A stretch of DNA of 64,000 bases from Aquisalimonas sp007126095 (GCF_048323695.1 NZ_JBLWFT010000006.1:62001-126000); one strand, 5' to 3'. Shown: positions 52,201-60,659, numbered from the stretch's first letter. Numbers and translations: made by a program. The notes: generated by a model not told the origin, from the sequence alone.

Positions 52201-52912
52201 CAGCAACTTCAACGCGCCCAGGGCCGTGACTCGGGCGGCGGTGCTGTACGTGCTGCGGACGCTGGTGCAGGACAGCATTCCGCTGAACGACGGCTGCCTG
52301 GAGCCCATCGAGCTGGTGGTCCCTGAGGGCACCATGCTCAATCCGAAGCATCCGGCCGCCGTGGTGGCGGGCAATGTGGAAGTGAGCCAGGTGGTCACGG
52401 ACGCCCTCTACGCTGCCCTGGGTGTGCTCGCCAACAGCCAGGGCACCATGAACAACGTCACCTTCGGCAACGCCGAGCATCAGCACTACGAAACCCTGTG
52501 CGGCGGCGCCGGGGCCGGCGACGGCTACCACGGTGCCAGCGCCGTGCACGTCCACATGACCAACAGCCGCCTCACCGACCCCGAGGTGCTGGAGACCCGC
52601 TTCCCCGTCCGCCTGGATGGCTTCTCGGTGCGCAACGGTTCCGCGGGCGCCGGGCAGTGGCACGGCGGCGAGGGCGTGGAGCGCCGGCTGCGCTTTCTGG
52701 AGCCCATGACCGTGGCCGTGCTGGCCAACAGCCGCCTGGTGGCGCCGGCAGGCATCCGTGGTGGTGGCGATGCCGGGGTGGGTGAGCAGTTCGTGGAGCG
52801 CTACACCGGCGAGCGCCTCCCGCTGACCGGCACGGACCGCGCCGACATGAACCCCGGCGATGTATTCGTGATCCGCACGCCCGGCGGCGGTGGTTACGGC
52901 GCCACCGACTGA
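49295..52912 (+). CDS. Fused hydantoinase A/B (5-oxoprolinase-type, ATP-dependent)
   Basis: This 1205-residue protein has hydantoinase A N-terminal (about 12-190), hydantoinase A (about 210-500, with Phe-Asp-Met-Gly-Gly-Thr-Ser-Thr-Asp-Val-Ala) and hydantoinase B (about 690-1200, with Asn-Asp-Pro-Tyr-Gln-Gly-Gly-Thr-His) domains in one chain, like eukaryotic 5-oxoprolinase and bacterial OplAH. It hydrolyses cyclic imides or amides such as 5-oxoproline with ATP. The ATG at 49295 follows GGGAGGAC; the upstream open frame covers the folE promoter and is rejected. It is monocistronic. Confidence 0.9.
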   Translation: MSTEPTSDRWQFWVDRGGTFTDVIARKPDGSMLTHKLLSENPERYRDAALQGIRELLGLDTDDPIPAAQLDAVKMGTTVATNALLERKGEPTVLVTTRGFADALRIGYQTRPDILALHIELPEQLYSRVVEVDERVGADGTVLANPDEGRVRADLQQALDAGCTACAIVFMHGYRFSEHEERVAAIAREVGFGQVSISHRVSPLMKLVGRGDTTVVDAYLSPILRRYAEQVASELGDTRLLFMKSDGGLTDARWFEGKDAILSGPAGGIVGCVRTAHMAGCGQVIGFDMGGTSTDVAHYDGEFERSFETVIGGVRMRVPMMRIHTVAAGGGSCLGFDGSRFRVGPASAGADPGPACYRRGGPLTVTDCNVMLGRLQPAFFPRVFGPGGDEPLDVDAVRDAFRELTERIRRETGDSRSAEEVAEGYLRIAVENMANAIKQISVQRGHDVTGYTLNCFGGAGGQHACRVAEALGMSRVLVHPFAGVLSAYGMGLADLTTMRELSVDAPLGADTLEALGPRLSAADSEGRDELVAQGAPVDVITTVYKLQLRYAGTDTALLVDHGDAAEVRRAFEAAHLTQFGFTMPEKAVIVAAAVVEVIGASGALSEEPVLPPRADGTSPEPLDHVAMWVEGRAETVPVHDREALDPDDAVSGPAIIRDPVSTVVVEPGWTLTVNAHGHLLLERARGAGGAAVGTGVDPVMLEVFNNLFMNVAEQMGVTLENTAQSANIKERLDFSCAVFDAIGGLVANAPHVPVHLGSMGESVRAIIAARAGTMQPGDVYMLNDPYQGGTHLPDITVITPVFDEAGEAIIFYVASRAHHADVGGLTPGSMPPHSRHIDEEGVLISNVQVVSGGTFREAALRALFGSGPWPSRNVDQNLSDLRAQIAANNRGVGELRRMVEQYGLDVVQAYMGHVQDNAAEQVRRVLDVLADGEWEKPMDNGATVRVAIRVNREQRCATVDFAGSSAQQDSNFNAPRAVTRAAVLYVLRTLVQDSIPLNDGCLEPIELVVPEGTMLNPKHPAAVVAGNVEVSQVVTDALYAALGVLANSQGTMNNVTFGNAEHQHYETLCGGAGAGDGYHGASAVHVHMTNSRLTDPEVLETRFPVRLDGFSVRNGSAGAGQWHGGEGVERRLRFLEPMTVAVLANSRLVAPAGIRGGGDAGVGEQFVERYTGERLPLTGTDRADMNPGDVFVIRTPGGGGYGATD

Positions 52913-53131
52913 CTCCTGATTCCGGCCCGGGCACGCGATGCGCCTCTGCGTGAGGGTTGCCAGTCCGCGTATCCGGGTTGGACAATCGTTCTGGTCTCTT
53001 CCGTTTTGTTCAAGCGACCCCGCCTTCCCTTTATTAGTGTGAACCCCGTCACATCAAGAGAACGCCGGCCAGAGAGCCGGAGGGGCGGCTGAAGCCGAAC
53101 CCGAATAACGACACATGGAGGAGAACGTCTC

Positions 53132-54712
53132 ATGAATAGGGACAAATGCGCTCGTGCCCGGCTCGGTCGCGCCGGGATGGGCCTGGTGCTGCTGGGCGCC
53201 AGTTCGTCCGGGGCCTGGGCGGCGGGGTTTGAAGTCCCGCAGAAGGGAATCAAGGAGATGGGCGTCGCCTTCGGCGGTTCGGCCGCCCTGCTGCAGGATC
53301 CCTCGGCCGTGGCCAACAACCCCGCCGGCCTGGTCCGGCTGGAGGGGCAGAACGTCTCCGCCGGCCTGACACGGATCCAGTCGGAATTCGACTACGACAC
53401 CGACGTGCACCGTGAGCTCATCGAGGACGTCGGCGGCCAGGTCCCCGGGGAGGGCACCGGCACCATCGACGGGGAGTCCGTCGTCCCGCACGTCTACTAC
53501 AGCCAGCGCATCAGTGATGACGCCGCCTGGGGGCTCGGGGTATACGCTCCGTTCGGCTCCAACACCGACTACCCCGAAGACTGGGCCGGCCGTTACAACG
53601 CCACCGAGACGGACATCATGGCCGTCAACCTGAATCCCGCCTTCTCGTGGCGCGCCACCGACACGCTGTCCGTGGGCTTCGGCGCCATCGTGCAGTACTT
53701 CGAGGGCACCTTCCGGAACGACATCGATGTCGGGTACCTGGTGGCCGAGCAGGTCATCGAACAGCTCGAAGACGAGCCGGTGGACGCCGATGGCGGTGAC
53801 CAAACCGTGGTGGATGCCCTGGCGCACCAGCACGACGTGAGCAATGACATGCAGGTGGACGGCATCGCCTATGGCTTCAACTTCGGCTTGCTCTGGGAGC
53901 CCACCGATCACACCCGGATCGGGTTGAGTTATCACAGCCGCACCCGTCAGGTTGCTGAGGGGGAAGCTGATCGTCCGGAGACCCGGGATTCGGATTATCA
54001 GCAGGGTCTGGAGGATGATATCGCCGGGATTCCCATTGACAGTAGCTTGGCATCGCTCATCGGCTGTTCGATATCGAACCCGACGCTGGGCGACTGCGAC
54101 TCCGATGCCGCCCCCGAGGGTGCCGCCCGCGCGGTGGGCCCCCTGGGCGCGGCCGGTGGCGACATCCAGCTGATCGTCGACATGCCCGAAATCGCCACCC
54201 TGAGCTTCTACCACGAACTGACCGAGCGCTGGGCAGTCACCGGTGGCGCGACCTTCACGCGTTGGAGCAATGTCGAGGAGCTGCGCTTCACCTACGAAGA
54301 CGAGAGCGACCGCGGCGGCGAGGACTACACTGGCAGTGGCGACGACGTCCGCCGCCGTGACCTGGTGCAGCCGTTCGACTGGGAAGACACCTGGCGCTAC
54401 GGGCTGGGGGTCATCTTCACCCCGACGGAGGCGTGGGCTTTCCGAGCCGGGGTGGCCTACGACGAGAGTCCGGTGCCGGGTGTGGAACGGCGCACCCCCC
54501 GCGGCCCGGACAGCGATCGCATCATCGGTGCCGTGGGCATGAGCTGGCAGCCCACCCGCAATCTGGGGATCGATCTGGCCTACACCTATACCCACATGGA
54601 AGAGGCGGAGACCAACAACCGCGAGAACCCCGCAGGCTCCGAGCACCGCATCGAAGGCGATTACGACGGGCATCTGCACAGCACCGCCGTGCAGGTGAAC
54701 TACGCCTTCTGA
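53132..54712 (+). CDS. fadL: FadL-type outer-membrane fatty acid transporter
   Basis: This 526-residue beta-barrel of the OMPP1/FadL/TodX family has a signal peptide cleaved after about residue 30 (Ala-Trp-Ala). The hatch domain starts with Ala-Gly-Phe-Glu-Val-Pro-Gln and contains Asn-Asn-Pro-Ala-Gly-Leu, the conserved element lining the channel. The C-terminal Tyr-Ala-Phe ends in the Phe required for BAM recognition. It imports long-chain fatty acids or other hydrophobic compounds. TGGAGGAGAA precedes the ATG and is complementary to the loop of the predicted small RNA at 30449-30458. It has a terminator. Confidence 0.92.
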   Translation: MNRDKCARARLGRAGMGLVLLGASSSGAWAAGFEVPQKGIKEMGVAFGGSAALLQDPSAVANNPAGLVRLEGQNVSAGLTRIQSEFDYDTDVHRELIEDVGGQVPGEGTGTIDGESVVPHVYYSQRISDDAAWGLGVYAPFGSNTDYPEDWAGRYNATETDIMAVNLNPAFSWRATDTLSVGFGAIVQYFEGTFRNDIDVGYLVAEQVIEQLEDEPVDADGGDQTVVDALAHQHDVSNDMQVDGIAYGFNFGLLWEPTDHTRIGLSYHSRTRQVAEGEADRPETRDSDYQQGLEDDIAGIPIDSSLASLIGCSISNPTLGDCDSDAAPEGAARAVGPLGAAGGDIQLIVDMPEIATLSFYHELTERWAVTGGATFTRWSNVEELRFTYEDESDRGGEDYTGSGDDVRRRDLVQPFDWEDTWRYGLGVIFTPTEAWAFRAGVAYDESPVPGVERRTPRGPDSDRIIGAVGMSWQPTRNLGIDLAYTYTHMEEAETNNRENPAGSEHRIEGDYDGHLHSTAVQVNYAF

Positions 54713-54726
54713 GCTGCATGCGTCAC

Positions 54727-54749
54727 CGGGCCGACGCAGCGGCCCGTTT
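54727..54749 (+). terminator. Terminator after fadL
   Basis: CGGGCCG (54727-54733) and CGGCCCG (54740-54746) pair perfectly and are followed by TTT, 14 bases after the fadL stop. Confidence 0.65.
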
Positions 54750-54855
54750 GCTCCGCCGACGCTGTCCCGATACCATTCGATGTATCACTCATGTATAAAT
54801 TCTGCTGCCGTTCCCCCAAGCAGGGGGCGGCGGCAGGGTTCCCGAGGCGCATCTT

Positions 54856-55392
54856 ATGGCTGCGGAAGCAATCGCCCGGAGCAGCGACGTCATGCAGGAA
54901 AACGCTGATCAGCGGGCACTCAAACGGACCCTGGGGCGCTACCCCACCGGTGTGGCCGTCGTCACGGCGCGCCGGAGCGACGGTGCGCCGGTGGGTCTGA
55001 CCGTGAATTCCTTTACATCCGTTTCACTGGACCCGCCGCTGATTCTCTGGTGCCTGGCCAATGAATCACCCAATCTGCCGGTATTCCGGGATGCCGGGCA
55101 TTTCGGTGTCAGCGTGCTGGCGGCCGACCAGCAATGGATTTCCAACCGCTTCGCCTCCCCCGCGGAGGAGAAATTCTCCGGCATCGAGTGGTTCGAGGGC
55201 GAGGGTGGCGTTCCTTTGCTGCGCGGCAGCGTCGCCCACCTGCATTGTCGCCGTTACAGTCACCACCCCGGTGGTGACCACGTGATCCTGCTCGGGCGGG
55301 TGGCGCGTTTCGACAACACCGGCGGAGAGCCCCTGGTCTACCTGGGCGGTGACTACCACGTGGCCCAACCCCCCGAGGAGCACGGCTCTTGA
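54856..55392 (+). CDS. Flavin reductase-like FMN-binding protein
   Basis: This 178-residue protein is of the flavin reductase family (HpaC/DIM6/NTAB type). Thr-Gly-Val-Ala-Val-Val-Thr and Gly-Leu-Thr-Val-Asn-Ser-Phe-Thr-Ser-Val-Ser-Leu-Asp-Pro-Pro form the flavin-binding core. Such proteins reduce FMN/FAD with NAD(P)H for monooxygenases. A start at ATG 54856 has GAGGCG upstream; ATG at 54892 is an alternative. Its stop overlaps the TTG start of the next gene. Confidence 0.88.
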   Translation: MAAEAIARSSDVMQENADQRALKRTLGRYPTGVAVVTARRSDGAPVGLTVNSFTSVSLDPPLILWCLANESPNLPVFRDAGHFGVSVLAADQQWISNRFASPAEEKFSGIEWFEGEGGVPLLRGSVAHLHCRRYSHHPGGDHVILLGRVARFDNTGGEPLVYLGGDYHVAQPPEEHGS

Positions 55393-56540
55393 GTATCGTG
55401 ATCGTGGGCACGGGCCTGGCCGGCTACAACACCGCGAAGGCGTTCCGGAAGCTCGATACGCAAACGCCGCTGACAATCGTGTCGGCGGATTCCGGCCGCT
55501 CCTACTCCAAACCGATGCTGTCCACCGGTCTGCGCAAGGAGCAGACGCCGGCCGATCTGGTCCAGGCGAGCCCGGAGGACATGGCCGCGGAACTGGATGC
55601 GCGGGTGATTGCGGGCACCCGGGTGGTGGCCGTCGATCGCCGTGGGCAGAGCGTGCAGCTGGCCGGCGGCGAAACCATTGGCTACGACCGGCTGGTGCTC
55701 GCCACCGGTGCCGACCCGATCGCGCCACGCCTCGATGGCGATGCCGCCAACCGCGTCCTGCAGGTCAACGATCTCGACCAGTACGAGGTGTTCCGTGAGG
55801 CCGTGGCCGGTGCCAGTCGGGTGCTGATCATGGGCGGCGGTCTGATCGGCTGCGAGTTCGCCAACGATCTGGCCGAAGCCGGTTACGGCGTGGATCTGGT
55901 GTTCCCGGAGGACGCGCCGCTGCCCCGGCTGCTGCCGGAGCGCCCGGCGCGGGCTCTGCAGGCGGCCCTGGAAGGGCTGGGCGTGCGGGTCCACACCGGC
56001 GTCACCCTGGATGCGGTCAATGGCGCCGACGGCGGCGTCGTGGCGCGGCTCTCCGGCGATCGTGAGCTCGCTGCCGACGTGGTCCTGGCGGCCATCGGCC
56101 TGAAGCCGCGCACGGCGCTGGCAGAGGAGGCCGGTCTCCGTGTCGGGCAGGGCATCAGCGTGGATCGCTACCTGACCACGTCCGACCCCGCCATCCACGC
56201 CCTTGGTGACTGTGCAGAGGTGGAAGGGTACGTGCTGCCTTACGTGGCACCGCTCAACAACGCGGCGAAGGCCATCGGTGCCACGCTCGCCGGTGACGCC
56301 ACCGCCGTGAACTATCCGGTCATGCCCGTGATGGTGAAGACGAGCTGCTGCCAGGTCGTTGCGTGGCCGCCACCGGAAGACGCCACCGGGGAGTGGCACG
56401 CCGATGGTGACGGGCGGGACCTGCGCGGTGAGTTCCGCGACGCCGACGGTACGCTGCGCGGTTTCTATCTTACCGGCAGCCGTATCAAGGAGCGCATGGC
56501 GGTCACCCGCGAGATGGCACCGCTGCTGGATGGTCAGTAA
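55389..56540 (+). CDS. Rubredoxin-NAD+ reductase-like FAD oxidoreductase
   Basis: This 383-residue pyridine nucleotide-disulfide oxidoreductase fold protein has N-terminal FAD-binding Gly-Thr-Gly-Leu-Ala-Gly, a central NAD(P)-binding Gly-Gly-Gly-Leu-Ile-Gly-Cys-Glu-Phe and a late Ala-Leu-Gly-Asp-Cys-Ala motif. It most resembles rubredoxin reductases (AlkT/RubB). Translation starts at TTG 55389, overlapping the previous stop as TTGA, with GAGGAG upstream. No rubredoxin gene is present in the window. It may supply electrons to the adjacent flavin protein or to an alkane-type oxygenase elsewhere. Confidence 0.82.
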   Translation: MSIVIVGTGLAGYNTAKAFRKLDTQTPLTIVSADSGRSYSKPMLSTGLRKEQTPADLVQASPEDMAAELDARVIAGTRVVAVDRRGQSVQLAGGETIGYDRLVLATGADPIAPRLDGDAANRVLQVNDLDQYEVFREAVAGASRVLIMGGGLIGCEFANDLAEAGYGVDLVFPEDAPLPRLLPERPARALQAALEGLGVRVHTGVTLDAVNGADGGVVARLSGDRELAADVVLAAIGLKPRTALAEEAGLRVGQGISVDRYLTTSDPAIHALGDCAEVEGYVLPYVAPLNNAAKAIGATLAGDATAVNYPVMPVMVKTSCCQVVAWPPPEDATGEWHADGDGRDLRGEFRDADGTLRGFYLTGSRIKERMAVTREMAPLLDGQ

Positions 56541-57943
56541 CCGAGTTTCGCAATCGTGTCCCTGCGTAACCGTTGCAGGGCCTCGCTGAACTGCACCGGA
56601 TACGGCGTGGGGGCAGGCTCCAGCTCGCGCATGAGCTCCGGAAAGCGGGCAATAGCCGCCCAGGCCCGATCCCGGCCCGACGTGATGCCTGGTGGTTCTG
56701 CCAATGGGGCCCCGTCACGAATAATGGGCGTGAGCAGGGGGGTGCCATCCCGGTGCTCGCCGCGGCAGGTGATCTCGTCGTGACTGTAGCGCCCGTTTCC
56801 GTCACTGAACCGCCATACCTGTTTGGGGCCGGGGTGCAGTTGTTTGCCGGGCGCGTTCTTCAGGCGGGGCTCGCCATCGTACTCCGTGAGCTTGTAGGCC
56901 AGATCCAGGGATGGGGCATCCACGGATGTGCCCATTTCCGTACCGACGCCGAACCGGTCGATGGGGGCGCCGCCGACCAGCAGATCACGGATCGTCCATT
57001 CGTCGAGCCCGCCACTGGCGACGATCTGGATGTGCTCCAGCCCGGCGGCGTCGAGCAGGTCGCGGGCGTGGCGCGCCAGTGCGCCCAGGTCGCCGGAATC
57101 CAGCCGGATCGCGCCGATCTGCAGCCCTTCCTCGCGGACCAGGCGAATGACCTTCCTGACCGCCGCCAGAGTGTCGTAGGTGTCCACCAGCAGCGTCGTC
57201 CCGGGATAGAGCTGGCCATAGGTGCGGAATGCCTCCAGTTCATCGTGATGGGCCTGGATGAACGAGTGCGCCATGGTGCCGCTGGGGGGAAGGCCGTAGC
57301 GGAGGCTGCCGAGTACGTTGCTGGTGGCGCGGATGCCGCCAACGCTGTAGGCGCGGACCCCGCGCAACGCGGCGTCGGTGCCATGCATGCGGCGCATGCC
57401 GAAGTCCATCACCGGGCGGCCATCGGCCGCCAGGGTGATCCGTGCGGCCTTGGAGGCGAGCACGGTCTCGGTGGTGATCAGGTTCATGAGCACCGTCTCC
57501 AGCACCTGTGCCTCGGCCACCGGCGCGTGCACCTCCAGTATCGGTTCGTGCGGGAACACCGGGGTGCCTTCCGGCATGGCGAGGATTTCGCCGCTGAAGC
57601 GAAATCCTTCCAGCCACCTCAGGAACGGTTCTCGGAACAGGCCGACCGTCTCGAGCCGGTCGAGCTGTCGGCGCGGGAAATGCACTCGCGTTGCCAGCCG
57701 GGCGGCGTGTTCCTGGCCGCAGGCCAGCACGAAGTTGCGGTATGCGGGGGGGTTGCGGAAGAACAGGCTGAACACGGCCGATCCGTGCATGCCCTCGGCC
57801 CAGTAGGCCTGCAGCATGGTGAGTTCGTACAGGTCGGTGAACAGCCCCAGCTCGTCGTCGCTCAGGGTCAGGTCGGTCAACTGCGCCTCCGTTATCGTCG
57901 CGCGGCGCGTCCGTCCGGGAACGGCGGCGTTACCTCTCCCCAT
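56534..57943 (-). CDS. pncB: Nicotinate phosphoribosyltransferase PncB
   Basis: This 469-residue enzyme converts nicotinate and PRPP to nicotinate mononucleotide for NAD salvage. Thr-Asp-Leu-Tyr-Glu-Leu-Thr-Met at the N-terminus, Phe-Gly-x-Arg-Arg-x-His-Gly with the phosphorylatable His, and Val-Asp-Thr-Tyr-Asp-Thr are conserved. It starts four bases after the lpxR stop and its 3' end overlaps the convergent reductase by seven bases. It belongs to the longer Gram-positive/actinobacterial-like subtype rather than short E. coli PncB, judged from length and motif pattern. Confidence 0.92.
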   Translation of the reverse strand: MGRGNAAVPGRTRRATITEAQLTDLTLSDDELGLFTDLYELTMLQAYWAEGMHGSAVFSLFFRNPPAYRNFVLACGQEHAARLATRVHFPRRQLDRLETVGLFREPFLRWLEGFRFSGEILAMPEGTPVFPHEPILEVHAPVAEAQVLETVLMNLITTETVLASKAARITLAADGRPVMDFGMRRMHGTDAALRGVRAYSVGGIRATSNVLGSLRYGLPPSGTMAHSFIQAHHDELEAFRTYGQLYPGTTLLVDTYDTLAAVRKVIRLVREEGLQIGAIRLDSGDLGALARHARDLLDAAGLEHIQIVASGGLDEWTIRDLLVGGAPIDRFGVGTEMGTSVDAPSLDLAYKLTEYDGEPRLKNAPGKQLHPGPKQVWRFSDGNGRYSHDEITCRGEHRDGTPLLTPIIRDGAPLAEPPGITSGRDRAWAAIARFPELMRELEPAPTPYPVQFSEALQRLRRDTIAKLGY

Positions 57944-57947
57944 TCTG

Positions 57948-58937
57948 CTAGAAATGACCGGATACGGCGATAGCGCCGAAGTCCTGGGTGCCTTCCTGGC
58001 CCCGGAACTCCCGTGTGGGGAAAACGTGAGTGTAGGTGATCCGCCAGCGACGCGAGATGTTCATGGCGCCACCGACCTGGGCCTCGCCCACGAAAGGCCG
58101 TTTATCCGCCCTGCGGGAGTCGCGGAAGGTGTTGCCGTCGAGAAAGACGTCCCGGGCGACGGCGCGGCCGTCGACGCCGGCGAACAGGTACCAGCCGAAG
58201 TCCGCCTGGGGGCGAAACACTTTTGATCCGGGGAGGCTCGGTTGGATCCGCGGCGGCCCCCAGTCCATGGGCAGATTGCGGCCGATGCGCGCGGTGGCTC
58301 CAATGTTCACCTGGGTGAATACGTTGCCAACGGCGCCACCCACATGGGGCGTCAGGTCAGCCTGCCAGCCGTCGACCCCGAAGACGGCCCAGGAGCGCCA
58401 CTGCCGCTCGTAGCTGAGCATCAGCGTGGGCTCGTTGTCGAGCTGGGTGTCCCAGCCCTCCGGTTGCGGTGATCCGGTGAACCGGTGGATCTCCCTCTGC
58501 ACCTTGTCCGCCAGCGATGCCGGCCCGATGACACCTGCGTTGAGTTGCAGACGGTCCACCCGTCGCGGGGTCTCGCTGGCGAGGCCCACGCCGACATTGA
58601 GCCAGCCGGCGTAAGGGCGGTCACCAGGCGGGGGGTCAGGATCCTCGATGTCTTCCGGCGTGTACATGTTCTGGCCCAGGGAGTAACTGAGCTTCAGCTC
58701 GCCCCGGGGCGAGAAGAACGGCACCAGGTCGGCACCGGTGCGGACCCAGCCCGGGATACGGCTGTCCGGCGACAGCCAGGTGGCCCTTACGCCACTGGTG
58801 TAGTAGCGGTCCTCGCCGGCGAACAGGTCGTTTTCATATTCCAGGGTCAGCGTACCCCGCTCGGGCAGATCGCCGCTGGCGAGGAGCGGCCACACCAGAA
58901 GGAGGCCGGTTACGCAACGCGTGAACATGCGCTTCAT
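57948..58937 (-). CDS. lpxR: Lipid A 3'-O-deacylase LpxR family protein
   Basis: This 329-residue outer-membrane protein (DUF2219) has a signal peptide to about residue 22. Glu-Asn-Asp-Leu-Phe-Ala-Gly-Glu-Asp-Arg-Tyr-Tyr-Thr-Ser-Gly contains the Asn-Asp pair of the LpxR active site, and the terminal Gly-His-Phe ends with Phe for barrel insertion. LpxR removes the 3'-acyloxyacyl chain of lipid A, which modifies the outer leaflet. The ATG overlaps the SDR stop by four bases. Confidence 0.88.
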   Translation of the reverse strand: MKRMFTRCVTGLLLVWPLLASGDLPERGTLTLEYENDLFAGEDRYYTSGVRATWLSPDSRIPGWVRTGADLVPFFSPRGELKLSYSLGQNMYTPEDIEDPDPPPGDRPYAGWLNVGVGLASETPRRVDRLQLNAGVIGPASLADKVQREIHRFTGSPQPEGWDTQLDNEPTLMLSYERQWRSWAVFGVDGWQADLTPHVGGAVGNVFTQVNIGATARIGRNLPMDWGPPRIQPSLPGSKVFRPQADFGWYLFAGVDGRAVARDVFLDGNTFRDSRRADKRPFVGEAQVGGAMNISRRWRITYTHVFPTREFRGQEGTQDFGAIAVSGHF

Positions 58938-59812
58938 CGCGCGGCGCCGTCGGCTTCGTCGGGCGGTTGCCGCTCACCGCGGGTGGACGTGAGCAGCACC
59001 GTGTCCATGAGGCGCGTGGACAACCCGCGGCGCAGGATGCCGAACAGCCAGGTGGGCACGGTGACGTAGTAGCGCGGGCGTGGCCGGCGGCTCTCCAGGG
59101 CATGCCGGACTTTCCGCGTCACGGCGTCGGCATCCAGGGTGAAGCCGCCCACGCGGTCGGGCGCCGTCAGCCGGTGCTCCATGGCGCGATAGGCGCGGGC
59201 GTGTGCGCTGCGCTCGGCGTCGATGTTGGCGAGATAGCGCGCATAGGCATTGGCACGGAACCGGCTCATGATCGGGCCCGGCTCCACCAGCGCCACGTGG
59301 ATGCCGGTGCCGCGGAGTTCCATGCGCAGCGTGTCCACCAGTCCCTCCATGGCGAACTTCGAGGCGACGTAGGCGCCCCGGTAGGGCAGGGCCGCGAACC
59401 CGAGCACGGAGCTGTTGTAGACAATGCGCCCGTGGCCCTGGCGCCGCATGACCGGAAGCACCTGATTGGTGAGCTCCTGGGCACCGAAGAGATTGGTCTC
59501 GAACTGCGCCCGCAGGGCATCGCGAGTCAGATCCTCGACCGCCCCGGGCTGGCCGAATCCGGCGTTGTTGAACAGGGCATCCAGGTGGCCACCGGTGCTG
59601 GCGAGCGTGGTTTCCACGGCGGCGGTGATGCTCGCCGGCTCATCCACATCGAGCTGCACCGCTTCAAGCCCATCGTCCCGCAGGCGGCGGAGGTCGTCCT
59701 CCCGGCGGGCGCCGGCGAACACCCGCCAACCGCGTTGACGCAGTGCGACGGCAGTGGCGTAGCCGATTCCTGAGGAGCATCCGGAGATCAGAACCGAACG
59801 ACTGAGGTGCAT
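58934..59812 (-). CDS. Short-chain dehydrogenase/reductase (SDR)
   Basis: This 292-residue classical SDR has cofactor motif Gly-Cys-Ser-Ser-Gly-Ile-Gly near residues 10-16, Asn-Asn-Ala-Gly, an active-site Ser in Asn-Ser-Ser-Val-Leu-Gly and Tyr-x-x-x-Lys in Ala-Tyr-Val-Ala-Ser-Lys. The C-terminal extension of about 50 residues ends in a hydrophobic segment. The Arg-rich Gly-Ala-Arg-Arg after beta2 suggests NADP(H). Substrate unknown. ATG at 59812 follows AGGGA. First gene of SDR-lpxR-pncB. Confidence 0.87.
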   Translation of the reverse strand: MHLSRSVLISGCSSGIGYATAVALRQRGWRVFAGARREDDLRRLRDDGLEAVQLDVDEPASITAAVETTLASTGGHLDALFNNAGFGQPGAVEDLTRDALRAQFETNLFGAQELTNQVLPVMRRQGHGRIVYNSSVLGFAALPYRGAYVASKFAMEGLVDTLRMELRGTGIHVALVEPGPIMSRFRANAYARYLANIDAERSAHARAYRAMEHRLTAPDRVGGFTLDADAVTRKVRHALESRRPRPRYYVTVPTWLFGILRRGLSTRLMDTVLLTSTRGERQPPDEADGAAR

Positions 59813-59890
59813 GATTTCGTCCCTGACAATAGATGGGGGCCGCACCGTGCCACGGCAGGGCTACCCTATCGCAACTTGGGGTGCAGGACA

Positions 59891-60544
59891 CTAGGCCAGC
59901 AGCACGGCGACGATACCGGTGATGAAAACGCCATCGAAGGTGCCTGCACCGCCAATGGAGGCCACCGGTACGCCCAACTCGCGGATGTTGTTCACGCGCA
60001 GAAGGTCGGCGCCGATCAGCACGCCGAGCGTCCCGGCGATATAGGCCAGCGGGGCAGACAGGTCACCACCCAGCATCACTGCCAGTACGGCCGCGGTGAT
60101 CGGTGCCACCAGTACCGGCATGGCGATACCCAAGCCGGGGATGGGGCGGCTGAACAGGTAGCACACGGCGCTCTGGCCCGCCACGGCCAGGACCACCGGT
60201 GCCAGAGGCAGCGGCTGTGTGGCCAGCAGATAAAGACTGAACGCCACCGGGATGATCGCCCCGCCGAGGTTGATGGCAACCACCGTGCGGCCGTTGAACG
60301 GATGCTGCATGCGCTGCAGCCAGGGCATGGCGGCGGGCGGCCGGTCCGGGCGCACGTCGGTGTCCGCCTGCATCTGGAACAGCGGCATGTTGATCAGGCT
60401 GCCGGCCACACAGCTGAACAGCAGCAGCATCCCCGATCCGGCGGTGAGCCCGAGCTTGTCGAAGGCGATACTGACCGCACCGATCTGGATCAGGGCGAAC
60501 AGGAAAACCAGCGCAATGATGCCGATGAACAGAGGGATGACAAT
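59891..60544 (-). CDS. DUF1614 membrane protein with unclear start codon
   Basis: This predicted polytopic membrane protein of about 217 residues matches DUF1614: N-terminal Leu/Ile-rich helix, a Gly-Ser-Leu-Ile-Asn-Met-Pro-Leu segment, Ile-Asn-Leu-Gly-Gly-Ala-Ile-Ile-Pro, and a C-terminal Ala-Ser-Ile-Gly-Gly-Ala-Gly-Thr-Phe-Asp-Gly. The family function is unknown. No ATG, GTG or TTG lies in frame near the first membrane helix; the nearest upstream TTG (about 60682) and ATG (60724) would overlap fmdB divergently. I place the start at ATT 60544; ATC at 60538, seven bases after GGAG, is another possibility. Confidence 0.65.
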   Translation of the reverse strand: MVIPLFIGIIALVFLFALIQIGAVSIAFDKLGLTAGSGMLLLFSCVAGSLINMPLFQMQADTDVRPDRPPAAMPWLQRMQHPFNGRTVVAINLGGAIIPVAFSLYLLATQPLPLAPVVLAVAGQSAVCYLFSRPIPGLGIAMPVLVAPITAAVLAVMLGGDLSAPLAYIAGTLGVLIGADLLRVNNIRELGVPVASIGGAGTFDGVFITGIVAVLLA

Positions 60545-60631
60545 GCTCCGAGGTTGCCGCTGCAGGCTCGTGGTGATTGTCGCGCACCCGCGGGGCCGTG
60601 CCCAGCCCCGCGGCGTGACGCAACACTTGTG

Positions 60632-60659
60632 TTGACAAGCGCCTGGCCTTATATAGATT
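60632..60659 (+). promoter_or_regulatory. Sigma-70 promoter of fmdB-aspS
   Basis: A perfect -35 TTGACA (60632-60637), a 16-bp spacer and TAGATT (60654-60659). The predicted start is near 60666, 20 bp before the fmdB ATG. Confidence 0.65.
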
